Assembly (NCBI GenBank): GCA_046345275.1
Contig: JBKDJY010000001.1
Span: forward strand, 1-59,637
From: UBA4416 sp046345275
GTDB lineage: Bacteria; Bacteroidota; Bacteroidia; B-17B0; Aurantibacillaceae
DNA: 59,637 bases
Direction of reading: 5' to 3'
Below are positions 31,340-40,447 of this stretch, piece after piece. Under the pieces are notes generated by a model. That model was not told where the DNA came from and did no database searches. It saw only the letters and a program-made list of their open reading frames with translations. Position 1 is the first letter of the stretch, and each line of letters starts with the position of its first letter. The position numbers and the translations under genes were made by a program.

Positions 31340-32179
31340 TCAAAGTTGAAGATTATCAATTAACCTGACTTTACCAACAAATACTGCAATTAAGGATATG
31401 GCAGGACTCGTTGCAGGATAAAATTCTAATTTTTCTAAGGTGTGCGCATTACAAACTTCAAAATAATCCAGCGTCATGTGTTGAATTTTTGAAACTGTTT
31501 CTTCAATATATAATTTAGCTTCTTTAATGCCTTTGGCTTTAATTATTTTGTTTGCATGACTCATCAATAAAGGCACTTGTGATGCCGTGATTCGTTCTTT
31601 ATCACTTAATAACTTGTTACGAGAACTCATGGCCAAGCCGTCAGATTCTCTTAAAATTGGACACGAAACTATTTCAATTGGTAGGCTTAACTGCTTTACC
31701 AATGATTTCACAACCATTACTTGTTGATAATCTTTACTACCAAAAAAAGCTTTATCAGGTTTAATTCCTTCCAATAAAATACTTACGACCTGCCCTACTC
31801 CATTAAAATGACCCGGACGACTGGCTCCTTCAAGTATTGAATCTAAATACCCAAAATCAAATGTTCTAGAAAAATTCTTTGGATAAATATCTTCTACTTG
31901 AGGCATATATAAAAAATTACATCCAGCCTTTTCAAGCAATTCAATATCCTTTTCAGGTGTTCTTGGATATCGTTCTAAATCTTCTGCATTTGTAAATTGT
32001 GTGGGGTTAATAAAGATACTACACACCGTATAATCACAAACTTTTTTCGAATAATTTATGAGTGAAATGTGTCCATCATGCAAAGCACCCATTGTTGGAA
32101 TAAGGCCAATTGTTTTTTTACCCAATCTCAATTCATTCAAGCAATCCTTTAATTCTATTAAGGTTTTAAAAACTAGCAC
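31340..32179 (-). CDS. panC: pantothenate synthetase
   Basis: 279 residues. It condenses pantoate and beta-alanine with ATP to pantothenate (coenzyme A pathway). The nucleotidyltransferase motif is GLIPTMGALHDGHISLINYS (HxGH). Other signatures are FINPTQFTNAEDLERYPRTP, FNGVGQVVSILLE, AFFGSKDYQQVMVVKSLV, and ILRESDGLAMSSRNKLLSDK, which carries the KMSKS-like SSRN. Divergent from the starch-synthase-like gene; this panC, glycogen-synthase-like, DUF4270 order is conserved in many Bacteroidota. Confidence 0.97.
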   Translation of the reverse strand: MLVFKTLIELKDCLNELRLGKKTIGLIPTMGALHDGHISLINYSKKVCDYTVCSIFINPTQFTNAEDLERYPRTPEKDIELLEKAGCNFLYMPQVEDIYPKNFSRTFDFGYLDSILEGASRPGHFNGVGQVVSILLEGIKPDKAFFGSKDYQQVMVVKSLVKQLSLPIEIVSCPILRESDGLAMSSRNKLLSDKERITASQVPLLMSHANKIIKAKGIKEAKLYIEETVSKIQHMTLDYFEVCNAHTLEKLEFYPATSPAISLIAVFVGKVRLIDNLQL

Positions 32180-32227
32180 TTTATATACTTTGTAAGATAA
32201 ATTAATAACTTCAAAGCTAAATAATAC

Positions 32228-32259
32228 TTTGATATATGAATATTTTTTTATTACTTTTG
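32228..32259 (+). promoter_or_regulatory. complete Bacteroidota promoter for the starch-synthase-like gene
   Basis: -33 TTTG (32228-32231), 20-nt spacer, -7 TACTTTTG (32252-32259). An ATG at 32261 is next to the -7 box and would lie at or before the transcript start, so the true start is ATG 32297. Confidence 0.6.
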
Positions 32260-32296
32260 TATGTCCTTATATAAATCCATTACAAATCCAAATTTT

Positions 32297-33130
32297 ATGA
32301 AAAAAGCAAAAGTTCTTTTTGTGTCGCAGGAAATTACCCCCTATTTAGATGAAACTCAGGTAGGAAAGATTGGAAGAAGATTGCCTCAAGCCATCCAAGA
32401 AAAAGGCAAAGAGATAAGAACTTTTATGCCAAAATATGGCAATATCAATGAAAGACGCCACCAATTGCATGAAGTGATTCGTTTATCAGGAATGAACATC
32501 GTTATCAATAATGCGGATCATCCTTTAATTATCAAAGTGGCCTCTATACCATCAGCCCGAATGCAAGTTTATTTTATTGACAATGATGATTATTTTAATA
32601 GAAAATCGGTTTTAAGAGATAAAGCCACAAACAAATATTTTGAAGATAATGATGAACGTTCTGTTTTTTTTAATAGAGGCGTTATTGAAACAATCAAAAA
32701 ATTAGGTTGGGCTCCTGATATTATTCACTGTCATGGTTGGTTTACAGGATTATTGCCATTGTACATTAAAAAAGGATTTACAGAAGATCCTTTATTTGCT
32801 GAATCCAAAATTGTTTATACTATTTACGATGAAGAGTATACAAAAGCTCTCAACAAAAAAATAATTGATAAAGCAATCATTGATGGTGTGTCTAAAAAAG
32901 ATTTAAAACACATTGAAGATGCGAGTTATATAAACCTGATGAAATTGGCAATTGATCATTCAGATGGAATTGCATTTGGAAGCGAAAATATTAACGCAGA
33001 GATTGGGAAATACGCAAAAAAATCTGGCAAACCGATTTTAGAATATAAAGGTGAAGCTGAATACGCTGATGCTTATAATGAATATTATGATTTAATTTTA
33101 GAAGAAACAACCATTTTAACCGATTTGTAA
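32297..33130 (+). CDS. short glycogen/starch synthase-like protein (N-terminal GT5-type domain only)
   Basis: 277 residues from the chosen ATG; an upstream ATG at 32261 is ruled out by the promoter. It corresponds to the first Rossmann domain of GT5 glycogen synthases: KAKVLFVSQEITPYLDETQV, then GKIGRRLPQAIQEKGKEIRT, FMPKYGNINERRHQ, and DIIHCHGWFTGLLPLYI. The second, ADP-glucose-binding domain is absent (full enzymes are about 480 residues). In GT5 enzymes the motif K-x-GGL is expected near the start; here it reads QVGKIGR. This half-size form is conserved in Bacteroidota next to panC and is probably not a glycogen synthase. Real function unknown. Confidence 0.85.
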   Translation: MKKAKVLFVSQEITPYLDETQVGKIGRRLPQAIQEKGKEIRTFMPKYGNINERRHQLHEVIRLSGMNIVINNADHPLIIKVASIPSARMQVYFIDNDDYFNRKSVLRDKATNKYFEDNDERSVFFNRGVIETIKKLGWAPDIIHCHGWFTGLLPLYIKKGFTEDPLFAESKIVYTIYDEEYTKALNKKIIDKAIIDGVSKKDLKHIEDASYINLMKLAIDHSDGIAFGSENINAEIGKYAKKSGKPILEYKGEAEYADAYNEYYDLILEETTILTDL

Positions 33131-33160
33131 TATTTTAATTTTTTTCACTTTTTAACTATT

Positions 33161-33194
33161 AAAAGCGCATAATTTTAAGTAATTATGCGTTTTT
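33161..33194 (+). terminator. intrinsic terminator after the starch-synthase-like gene
   Basis: AAAAGCGCATAATT (33161-33174) pairs with AATTATGCGTTTTT (33181-33194) across a 6-nt loop, with one G-T wobble, and ends in a T run. It separates the gene from the DUF4270 gene. Confidence 0.6.
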
Positions 33195-33206
33195 AATTTA
33201 TATCCG

Positions 33207-34559
33207 ATGACAAAAACTTATCTCACCATATTTTTTTTATTAACTATAATTTTTTCTTGTAAAAAAAAATCTGAAGATAGCGTATTAGGATTAGACATTC
33301 AGCCAGAACAAGATTTGCTTGGCGTCATCGTAACTGATACAGCTTCATTGTATATGCATACGCAAAAAGTAGAATCTGTTAAAAGTTACAATGATCAATT
33401 TAAGTTTTTAGGATCTACTTTAGATCCAGTATATGGTAGAACTGACGCTAGTATCTATACGAATTTGTCTATTGCAAATAACTTAACCAATTTAACTTTT
33501 GGCACAAACCCCATTTTAGATTCCGCAGAAATTGTTTTAAGATGGTTAGGTGAATCAATAGGGGATACCTCAACCGTATTAACCTATGATGTGTATGTTG
33601 TGAAAGAAAAAATATTGCCAACTAATAGTTCACTCGGACAAAATAATTTTACAAATACAACTTTACTAAAAGCTACAACGCCAGTTGCTCATATCAATGC
33701 CAAATATAGGATACGAGGAGATGGGCTTTGTTTAGTATTGCCTCTTGATTATAGCATGGCTCAATATATTTTACAAACCAATAGCAACTTAATAAATAAT
33801 GCGGCGTTTTTAGACGCCAATAAAGGTTTCTATATTACTTCAGAAAACAGTATTTTAAATGCGCCTACTGAAGGGGCCATCAGAAGATTTGATTTGGATG
33901 ATATATTATCTGGAGCTAATTTTTATTATCATGAAAGTGGTGAAGCTAAAACTTTTCAATTTACTTTTAAAGGCACAGATGCTGCAAGGTTCAATAATAT
34001 TAACCATAACTACGTTGCTGGAGCAAATCCAAATTTATTTGATCAATTAAGTGGCGATCTTAAAAAAGGAGAAAAAAATGTGTATTTAAATTGTTTTGGC
34101 GGAACTAGAACCAGAGTCACTTTACCATATTTAAATAATTTTGCTGCAAATCAAAATGTTTCAATAAGTCGTGCTGAACTCATCCTTAAAGTAGATGAAT
34201 CATTCTATAATGCTAATTATAATTATCCATCAACATTGGCTTTATTAGCAGATTCTTCAGGTTCAGGCAGAGAAGAGTTGGTTTATGATCAACTTGAAAC
34301 CACTGATTTTATTAAATACAATGGTAATTACGATGCAGTAAATAAACAGTATGTTTTTAACATTGCCCGACAAGTTCAAAAAATAATTACCAATAAAATT
34401 CAAAATTACGGATTCTACATTGTGAATGCACAACCCGACAAATCTGTCGTTATTAGAAGAGATGATAGATTGTATGGGGTTACTTTAGGAGGCACTTCAA
34501 ACACAGCATTTAAACCTGTATTTAAAATAGCATACGTAAATTTTCCTTACGATAAATAA
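33207..34559 (+). CDS. DUF4270 family outer-membrane lipoprotein
   Basis: 450 residues. A signal peptide ends in a lipobox, FLLTIIFSCKKK (lipidated Cys near residue 17). The mature protein starts with VLGLDIQPEQDLLGVIVTDT and runs through beta-rich sequence with the DUF4270 landmarks KFLGSTLDPVYGRTDASIYT, LDSAEIVLRW, and a central VYLNCFGGTRTRVTLPYLNN, where a ligand or structural site may lie. Function unknown; the family is Bacteroidota-specific and surface-associated. The gene follows the starch-synthase-like gene in many genomes, perhaps linked to glycan metabolism. Confidence 0.88.
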   Translation: MTKTYLTIFFLLTIIFSCKKKSEDSVLGLDIQPEQDLLGVIVTDTASLYMHTQKVESVKSYNDQFKFLGSTLDPVYGRTDASIYTNLSIANNLTNLTFGTNPILDSAEIVLRWLGESIGDTSTVLTYDVYVVKEKILPTNSSLGQNNFTNTTLLKATTPVAHINAKYRIRGDGLCLVLPLDYSMAQYILQTNSNLINNAAFLDANKGFYITSENSILNAPTEGAIRRFDLDDILSGANFYYHESGEAKTFQFTFKGTDAARFNNINHNYVAGANPNLFDQLSGDLKKGEKNVYLNCFGGTRTRVTLPYLNNFAANQNVSISRAELILKVDESFYNANYNYPSTLALLADSSGSGREELVYDQLETTDFIKYNGNYDAVNKQYVFNIARQVQKIITNKIQNYGFYIVNAQPDKSVVIRRDDRLYGVTLGGTSNTAFKPVFKIAYVNFPYDK

Positions 34560-34632
34560 GATTATGTTTTTTAATGATATGTATTTTGAAATCAGAAAGC
34601 ATATTTTAAAAAAAATTAGATCATCCATTTAA

Positions 34633-35745
34633 ATGAGCTCAAAAAAAATATTAGTTGTTATTGGTACTAGACCAAATTTTATCAAGGTCACTCAATTTAA
34701 AAAAGTGGCTGGACTTTATAAAAACATTGATTTAAAAATAGTTCACACCGGTCAGCACTTTGATGAAAAAATGGCTGACATATTTTTTACCCAATTTAAT
34801 TTAACACCTGATTACTTTTTAAATATTACTCCTACTGCTTCTGCAAACATTCAAATTGCTGAAATCATCATAAAATTAGAAAATCTTATTAAAACGGATT
34901 TTAATCCAGATTTGATTATAGTTGTAGGCGATGTAAATTCTACCCTTGCTGCTGCGATTACAGCAAATAAATTAAACATAAAAATTTCTCATGTAGAAAG
35001 CGGATTAAGAAGCTTCGACAAAACTATGCCAGAAGAACATAACAGAGTAATCACTGACAGCATCACTAATTATTATTTGGTAACAGAACAAAGCGGCTTG
35101 GATAATTTATTGAAAGAAGGAATATCAGCAAACAATATTTTTTTTGTAGGAAATACAATGATTGACACCATGGTCGCTTTTAAAGAAAACATTGAGCAAT
35201 CTGATATTTTAAATAAACTACAATTAGATTTTAAAAAATATGTATTGGTAACCATGCATCGACCGGCAACTGTTGATACAAAAGAAGGGCTATTAAAATT
35301 ATTAGATTTAATTACTCACCTATCACAAAACAATAAAATTGTTTTTCCAGTTCATCCTCGTACCTTAAAAAATATTGAAAATTTAAACTTAGCATCTCGA
35401 TTTGAAAAAATTTCAGAACTCATTTTTACACAACCACTCGACTATTTCTCTTTCCAAAAACTGATTAAAGAAAGTAAATTCATATTAACTGATAGTGGTG
35501 GCATACAAGAAGAAAGTACATTTTTACAAATTCCTTGCTTAACGCTCCGTCCAAATACAGAAAGACCAGTAACTTGCTCTGAAGGAACTAATACACTCAT
35601 TCCTTTTGATTTAGAAATTATTAAATCTTACATCCTACAGATAGAAAATGGCTCATATAAAAAAGGTACTATCCCAAAGTTTTGGGATGGGAAAGCAACT
35701 GAACGCATTTTTTCTGAGTTAACAACTGTTTTCTCAAAAATGTAG
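34633..35745 (+). CDS. wecB: UDP-N-acetylglucosamine 2-epimerase (non-hydrolysing)
   Basis: 370 residues of the WecB/MnaA fold. It interconverts UDP-GlcNAc and UDP-ManNAc for surface polysaccharide. Signatures: VVIGTRPNFIKVTQFKKV, IVHTGQHFDEKMADIFFTQF, VVGDVNSTLAAAITANKLNI, HVESGLRSFDKTMPEEHNRV, VTMHRPATVD, and DSGGIQEESTFLQIPCLTLR, then TERPVTCSEGTN. The catalytic Asp/Glu/His positions of the family are inside these blocks. It opens a four-gene polysaccharide block. Some members are hydrolysing or act on other UDP sugars, so ManNAc is the best but not the only product. Confidence 0.93.
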   Translation: MSSKKILVVIGTRPNFIKVTQFKKVAGLYKNIDLKIVHTGQHFDEKMADIFFTQFNLTPDYFLNITPTASANIQIAEIIIKLENLIKTDFNPDLIIVVGDVNSTLAAAITANKLNIKISHVESGLRSFDKTMPEEHNRVITDSITNYYLVTEQSGLDNLLKEGISANNIFFVGNTMIDTMVAFKENIEQSDILNKLQLDFKKYVLVTMHRPATVDTKEGLLKLLDLITHLSQNNKIVFPVHPRTLKNIENLNLASRFEKISELIFTQPLDYFSFQKLIKESKFILTDSGGIQEESTFLQIPCLTLRPNTERPVTCSEGTNTLIPFDLEIIKSYILQIENGSYKKGTIPKFWDGKATERIFSELTTVFSKM

Positions 35746-35765
35746 GCAGAATAAAAGACGTTAAA

Positions 35766-36920
35766 TTGAAAGAAGATAAATCCATATATTTTTCTGGGCT
35801 CAATAGCTTACGTTTTATAGCTGCTTTAGCTGTTATTATAACTCATGTAGAACTTTTAAAAGGAGTTTTTAATTTTAACAGTTGCTATAAAAATATTGTT
35901 ATTTTTAATTTGGGAGGATTAGGTGTTTATTTTTTCTTCGTATTAAGTGGCTTTTTAATTACGTATTTACTTTTAGCTGAAAAAAAAATATCTAATGAAA
36001 TAGATATTAAAAAATTCTATTACAGACGAATCTTTAAAATATGGCCATTATATTATTTCATTGTCATACTTGGTTTTTTTGTATTACCAAATTTTGATTT
36101 TTTTAAAATATCGTACCTACAAGAAAATTTCATCAATAACTTTTATTCCAATTTATTATTGTACGTTTTAATACTTCCAAATATTGCATTTTCATTTTTT
36201 TCTGCAGTACCAAATATTGGTCAAGCATGGTCCATCGGAATCGAAGAACAATTTTACATATTTTGGCCTTGGGTAGTTTCCAAAACAAATAACCTGCTAA
36301 AATCACTACTTTATATCATTTTAGGAATTATTATTATAAAAATAATTGTGCTTATGATAGGCCAATACCATCAATCAAATATGATATATCTTGCTATTAA
36401 AAAATCAATTGCCATGTCAAAATTTGAGTGCATGGCTATAGGTGGTATTGGCGCAAAATTATTAATTGATAATCATCAATTATTAAATTTAGTTTATAAC
36501 AAAATATCTATAAATATTTCTTTAGTTTTAATTATTTTACTAATTTTTTTAACACCTGACAAAATTCAGGATGGAATCCATATCGTTTATTCAATTTTAT
36601 TTTTGATCATTATTTTAAATGTTTCAAATAATTCCGTTAAAATAAATTTAGAAAACAAAGTATTAAATTATTTGGGAAAAATATCTTATGGCATATACAT
36701 GTATCATTTTATGATTATACCGCCAATTTTATATTTTTTGAAAAGATTTAATAATATTGAATCAGAAATAGTTTTAAATATTTTGATTTATATGTTAAGC
36801 ATTGGATTAAGCATTTTGATATCTAGCATATCTTACGAATATTTTGAAAAACACTTCATTTTAATGAAGTCAAAATTTTCAGTGATAAAATCTGGCATAA
36901 AGAATAATACGATTACATGA
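35766..36920 (+). CDS. acyltransferase 3 (OafA-like) membrane protein
   Basis: 384 residues, start codon TTG at 35766 (the N-terminus KEDKSIYFSGLNSLRFIAA fits the family with no earlier ATG). About ten membrane helices. Typical motifs: LNSLRFIAALAVIITHVELL (catalytic His), the YFFFVLSGFLITYLLLAEKK segment, FYYRRIFKIWPLYYFIVIL, and AWSIGIEEQFYIFWPW. These enzymes O-acetylate lipopolysaccharide, capsule or other sugars at the inner membrane. It sits inside the polysaccharide block and its stop overlaps the next start (ATGA), so the two are coupled. Confidence 0.93.
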   Translation: MKEDKSIYFSGLNSLRFIAALAVIITHVELLKGVFNFNSCYKNIVIFNLGGLGVYFFFVLSGFLITYLLLAEKKISNEIDIKKFYYRRIFKIWPLYYFIVILGFFVLPNFDFFKISYLQENFINNFYSNLLLYVLILPNIAFSFFSAVPNIGQAWSIGIEEQFYIFWPWVVSKTNNLLKSLLYIILGIIIIKIIVLMIGQYHQSNMIYLAIKKSIAMSKFECMAIGGIGAKLLIDNHQLLNLVYNKISINISLVLIILLIFLTPDKIQDGIHIVYSILFLIIILNVSNNSVKINLENKVLNYLGKISYGIYMYHFMIIPPILYFLKRFNNIESEIVLNILIYMLSIGLSILISSISYEYFEKHFILMKSKFSVIKSGIKNNTIT

Positions 36921-38056
36921 AAGTTGCCTTAATTACTGATGGGATATCACCATATGTTTTAGGAGGAATGCAGAAACATTCTTTTTATTTGGCTAAATAT
37001 TTTGCTAGAAATAAAATTCAAGTTGATTTATTTCACTTTAATAATTCAAGCTTAGATATAAATACATTAGAAATATTTACAGAAGAAGAAAAAAAATACA
37101 TTCATTCTACGGTAATTAAATTTCCAACTTCATTTAGATTTCCAGGGCATTACTTATTTAATTCATATCGATACGCTTGTTTGATTTTTAAACTCATAAA
37201 AAATAATTTATCAGAATATAATTTCATTTACACAAAAGGATTTACAGGCTGGAAGCTTATTTCAGAAAAACAAAAAGGAAAAATAAAATGTTGCAAGATT
37301 GGCGTTAATTTTCACGGATATGAAATGTATCAAATTGCTCCTGATCTAAAAACAAAAATTCAACAATTCATTTTAAAACCAATTGTAAAAAAAATATCAA
37401 AAGGGGCTGATCTCGTTTTTTCTTATGGTGGAAAAATATCTGAAATTATAAAGCATATAGGCGTTAATCAATCTCAAATAATAGAAATACCATCAGGTGT
37501 TGAATCTGAATTTATTAGTAAATCCTTTTCAACCCGTTCTGCTAAAATTATAAAATTTGTTTTTCTAGGAAGGGCCGAAAGACGCAAAGGCATACAAGAA
37601 TTAAATAATGCCATAAAGAGCTTAATAGAAAAAAAGCTGAACTTTAAATTTGAATTTATTGGCCCTATTCCTGATGAATTAAGAATAAAAAACCAAAACA
37701 TATTTTATCATGGAGAGATTCGCGAAGCTTCAAAAATTAGAGAATTGTTATTTAATAATGATGTGTTGGTTTGTGCAAGTTGGAGTGAAGGTTTTCCGAA
37801 TGTAATTTTAGAAGCAATGTCCTGTGGATTGGCTGTCATTGCTACAGATGTGGGTGCGGTTTCTGCAATGGTAAGTCACAATAATGGTTGGCTAATTGAG
37901 CCATCTGCCATTAAACAATTAATAAACACTTTAATCATTGCCATGAATGACCCTTATTTAGATTCAAAAAAACAGACCTCATTAAATTTGATAAAAAATA
38001 GATTTAATTGGGATCAAATATCCAATATGTATATAGAAACTTTAGAATTAAAATAA
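36917..38056 (+). CDS. glycosyltransferase family 4 protein
   Basis: 379 residues of GT-B fold. N-terminal domain: KVALITDGISPYVLGGMQKH (the GG-x-x loop). C-terminal donor-binding domain: FVFLGRAERRKGIQELNNAI, IPDELR, FYHGEIREASKIRELLFNND, and the EX7E motif in SWSEGFPNVILEAMSCGLAV, followed by ATDVGAVSAMV. It transfers a sugar from a nucleotide donor to a growing glycan on the cytosolic side. Specificity cannot be deduced. Overlaps the acyltransferase gene by 4 bp and precedes the polymerase/ligase gene by 30 bp. Confidence 0.94.
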   Translation: MKVALITDGISPYVLGGMQKHSFYLAKYFARNKIQVDLFHFNNSSLDINTLEIFTEEEKKYIHSTVIKFPTSFRFPGHYLFNSYRYACLIFKLIKNNLSEYNFIYTKGFTGWKLISEKQKGKIKCCKIGVNFHGYEMYQIAPDLKTKIQQFILKPIVKKISKGADLVFSYGGKISEIIKHIGVNQSQIIEIPSGVESEFISKSFSTRSAKIIKFVFLGRAERRKGIQELNNAIKSLIEKKLNFKFEFIGPIPDELRIKNQNIFYHGEIREASKIRELLFNNDVLVCASWSEGFPNVILEAMSCGLAVIATDVGAVSAMVSHNNGWLIEPSAIKQLINTLIIAMNDPYLDSKKQTSLNLIKNRFNWDQISNMYIETLELK

Positions 38057-38086
38057 CGTTTAAGTTCTTTTTTATTAAATTTAACG

Positions 38087-39472
38087 GTGATAAAAAAAAT
38101 AATAGATTTTAGCATCTTTTCGGTAATATTTTTCAGCGCTATTATCCTATTTAAAGATCCTTTCGAGTTTCAGATTACTTATTTGGCAATTATTTTTTTG
38201 TTGCCATTTTTTATTTTTAAATATGAACCACCTTCAAATATTTTATACATTTTTTTTCCTTTACTCATTTTTGGATTGATAAATATCTATTTCGAAAACA
38301 ATACCTTTTCTCAGTTTATAAAGATATATGTGAATTTACTTGTTGGCGTTTTATTTTTTTATTACGTGTTTGAATATTATGATAGAGATATTAAAAAGAT
38401 TTTTGGTATCTATATGAACTGGTCTTATGCATCTGCAATCATTGGTATTTTTCAATTGTTATCTTTTTGGATTGGATTTAAATATGGTTATGATTACAGA
38501 CTGATTGGATTTAATAAATGGGGTATCAATTTAGGAGGATTTGGAATCAGAATAAACGGCATTTTTTGCGAACCATCATATTTAGCGTCAACTTTAGGCC
38601 CAGCCTTTTTTGTTTGTTTATACAATTTAATATTTAATAAAACTCATTTTGCAACAAAAAAAATGAGTATCATCATTATCATTTGCTATTTTATTTCCGC
38701 ATCCACTTTAGCATACATAGGTATTTTTGTTTGCTTGTTTTTATTGCTCATTAATTTTGGATTTGTAAGATATATTGCGTTTGTTGTTCCGCTTTCACTA
38801 ATTTTATTTTTTTATATTTATTCAAACGTCAACGATTTTAAATTAAGAATGGATGGTTTGAAAGCGCTTTATATTGAAGACATCATTAATACGGAGGGCG
38901 CTGATGTAACCATGCGAGGTAATTCTAATAACAGAGAACGCGTTAAATATTTATTATCAAGAGTTCATGGCTCCAGTTTCATTCAATACAATAACTATTG
39001 GATTGCAAAAAATAATTTTTTACAAAATCCATTTTTTGGTACAGGATTAGGGTCGCATGAAATAGCTTTTGAAAAATATGATTTAAGTCCGAAATTTGGA
39101 AACTTATACGATGGTAATAAATCTGATGCAAATTCAATGTTACTCAGAACCATTTCTGAAACTGGCCTATTTGGGGTTCTGTTTTTATTTTTCTTTATAA
39201 AAAATAATTTTGTAAAAAATGAGGGTGAGGAAGAATCTAATAATTTACATTGGTTAATTTCAAATGCGGTTTTGGTTATTATTATTTTGCAATTAGCCAG
39301 GCAAGGAAATTACACGTTTGGAGGATTTATGGCTTTTCTATGGTTATATTACTATACAAGAAAAGACTATGAATTATTAAAAGAAAATAATGATTTAGAA
39401 CTAATTCAAGAAAATTCTTCAGAAGAAAATAATCATAAGCATATTTTAGTAAATCCAACTTATAAAAATTAA
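38087..39472 (+). CDS. O-antigen ligase/polymerase-like membrane protein
   Basis: 461 residues, start GTG at 38087. About eleven membrane helices and a long periplasmic loop (roughly 245-330) containing RMDGLKALYIEDIINTEGAD and NPFFGTGLGSHEIAFEKYDL. The 'NPFxGxGxGxH/N' pattern is typical of Wzy/WaaL-like proteins. The first half has FCEPSYLASTLGPAFFV, also usual in this family. It should polymerise or attach glycan units at the periplasmic face. WaaL and Wzy cannot be told apart from sequence. Last gene of the polysaccharide block; the C-terminal Glu/Asn-rich tail is a low-complexity extension. Confidence 0.86.
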   Translation: MIKKIIDFSIFSVIFFSAIILFKDPFEFQITYLAIIFLLPFFIFKYEPPSNILYIFFPLLIFGLINIYFENNTFSQFIKIYVNLLVGVLFFYYVFEYYDRDIKKIFGIYMNWSYASAIIGIFQLLSFWIGFKYGYDYRLIGFNKWGINLGGFGIRINGIFCEPSYLASTLGPAFFVCLYNLIFNKTHFATKKMSIIIIICYFISASTLAYIGIFVCLFLLLINFGFVRYIAFVVPLSLILFFYIYSNVNDFKLRMDGLKALYIEDIINTEGADVTMRGNSNNRERVKYLLSRVHGSSFIQYNNYWIAKNNFLQNPFFGTGLGSHEIAFEKYDLSPKFGNLYDGNKSDANSMLLRTISETGLFGVLFLFFFIKNNFVKNEGEEESNNLHWLISNAVLVIIILQLARQGNYTFGGFMAFLWLYYYTRKDYELLKENNDLELIQENSSEENNHKHILVNPTYKN

Positions 39473-39479
39473 AAACATC

Positions 39480-40430
39480 ATGGCTGCCAAATCTTTCATT
39501 GATACCATTTATCAATTTCCAAATCAAACAAAATTTTACAAGGGTAAAGTGAGAGATGTTTATACAATTAAAAATGATTTATTAGTAATGATTGCAAGTG
39601 ACCGTATTAGTGCATTTGACGTCGTATTACCTAAAGGCATTCCCTATAAAGGGCAGGTTTTAAATCAAATAGCTGCAAAATTTCTTGATGCAACAAAAGA
39701 TATTGTCCCCAATTGGGTTATGAGCTCGCCCGATCCTGTAGTAAGCATTGGGAAACTGTGTGAGCCTTTTAAAGTAGAAATGGTTATCAGAGGTTATTTA
39801 GCAGGTCATGCAGCTAGAACTTATGCAAGCGGTGCTAGAAAACTTTGTGGTGTAAATTTACCAGAAGGATTAAAAGAAAATGATAAATTACCAGAACCAA
39901 TTATTACACCAACAACTAAAGCATCCGTTGGACATGATGAAGATATAAGCAGAGAAGAAATATTAAAACAAGGCATTGTAAGTGAAGAATACTATGCTCA
40001 ATTAGAAAACTATACAAAGAAATTGTATGCTAGAGGACAAGAAATTGCTGAAAGCATGGGACTGATATTGGTTGATACAAAATACGAGTTTGGATTATAT
40101 GATGGGAAAATTTATTTAATGGATGAAATACACACACCTGATTCATCGCGTTATTTTTATTTAGAAGGATACCAAGAAAGACAAGATAGAAACGAAGAAC
40201 AAAAACAATTAAGTAAAGAGTTTGTTCGTCGCTGGTTAATTGACAATGATTTTCAAGGAAAAGAAGGGCAAAAAATTCCAGAAATGAGCGAGGAATGGAT
40301 CCATGAAATTTCGGAAAGATATATTGAATTATATGAGAAAGTAACTGGTGAAAAATTTGTGAAATACCCAACTGATAATTTACAAAAACGCATTGAAGAA
40401 AACATTTTAAATGCTTTATCTAAACTTTAA
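39480..40430 (+). CDS. purC: phosphoribosylaminoimidazole-succinocarboxamide synthase
   Basis: 316 residues, the longer SAICAR synthase form. It ligates aspartate to CAIR with ATP in purine synthesis. Signatures: FYKGKVRDVYTIKNDLLVMI, ASDRISAFDVVLPKGIPYKG, VEMVIRGYLAGHAARTYASG, LPEPIITPTTKASVGHDEDI, LVDTKYEFGLYDGKIYLMDE and HTPDSSRYFYLEGY. The gene starts 7 bp after the polysaccharide gene and ends 17 bp before bioA, but functional linkage is not obvious. Confidence 0.97.
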   Translation: MAAKSFIDTIYQFPNQTKFYKGKVRDVYTIKNDLLVMIASDRISAFDVVLPKGIPYKGQVLNQIAAKFLDATKDIVPNWVMSSPDPVVSIGKLCEPFKVEMVIRGYLAGHAARTYASGARKLCGVNLPEGLKENDKLPEPIITPTTKASVGHDEDISREEILKQGIVSEEYYAQLENYTKKLYARGQEIAESMGLILVDTKYEFGLYDGKIYLMDEIHTPDSSRYFYLEGYQERQDRNEEQKQLSKEFVRRWLIDNDFQGKEGQKIPEMSEEWIHEISERYIELYEKVTGEKFVKYPTDNLQKRIEENILNALSKL

Positions 40431-40447
40431 TAAATTTTTTAAAAAAA

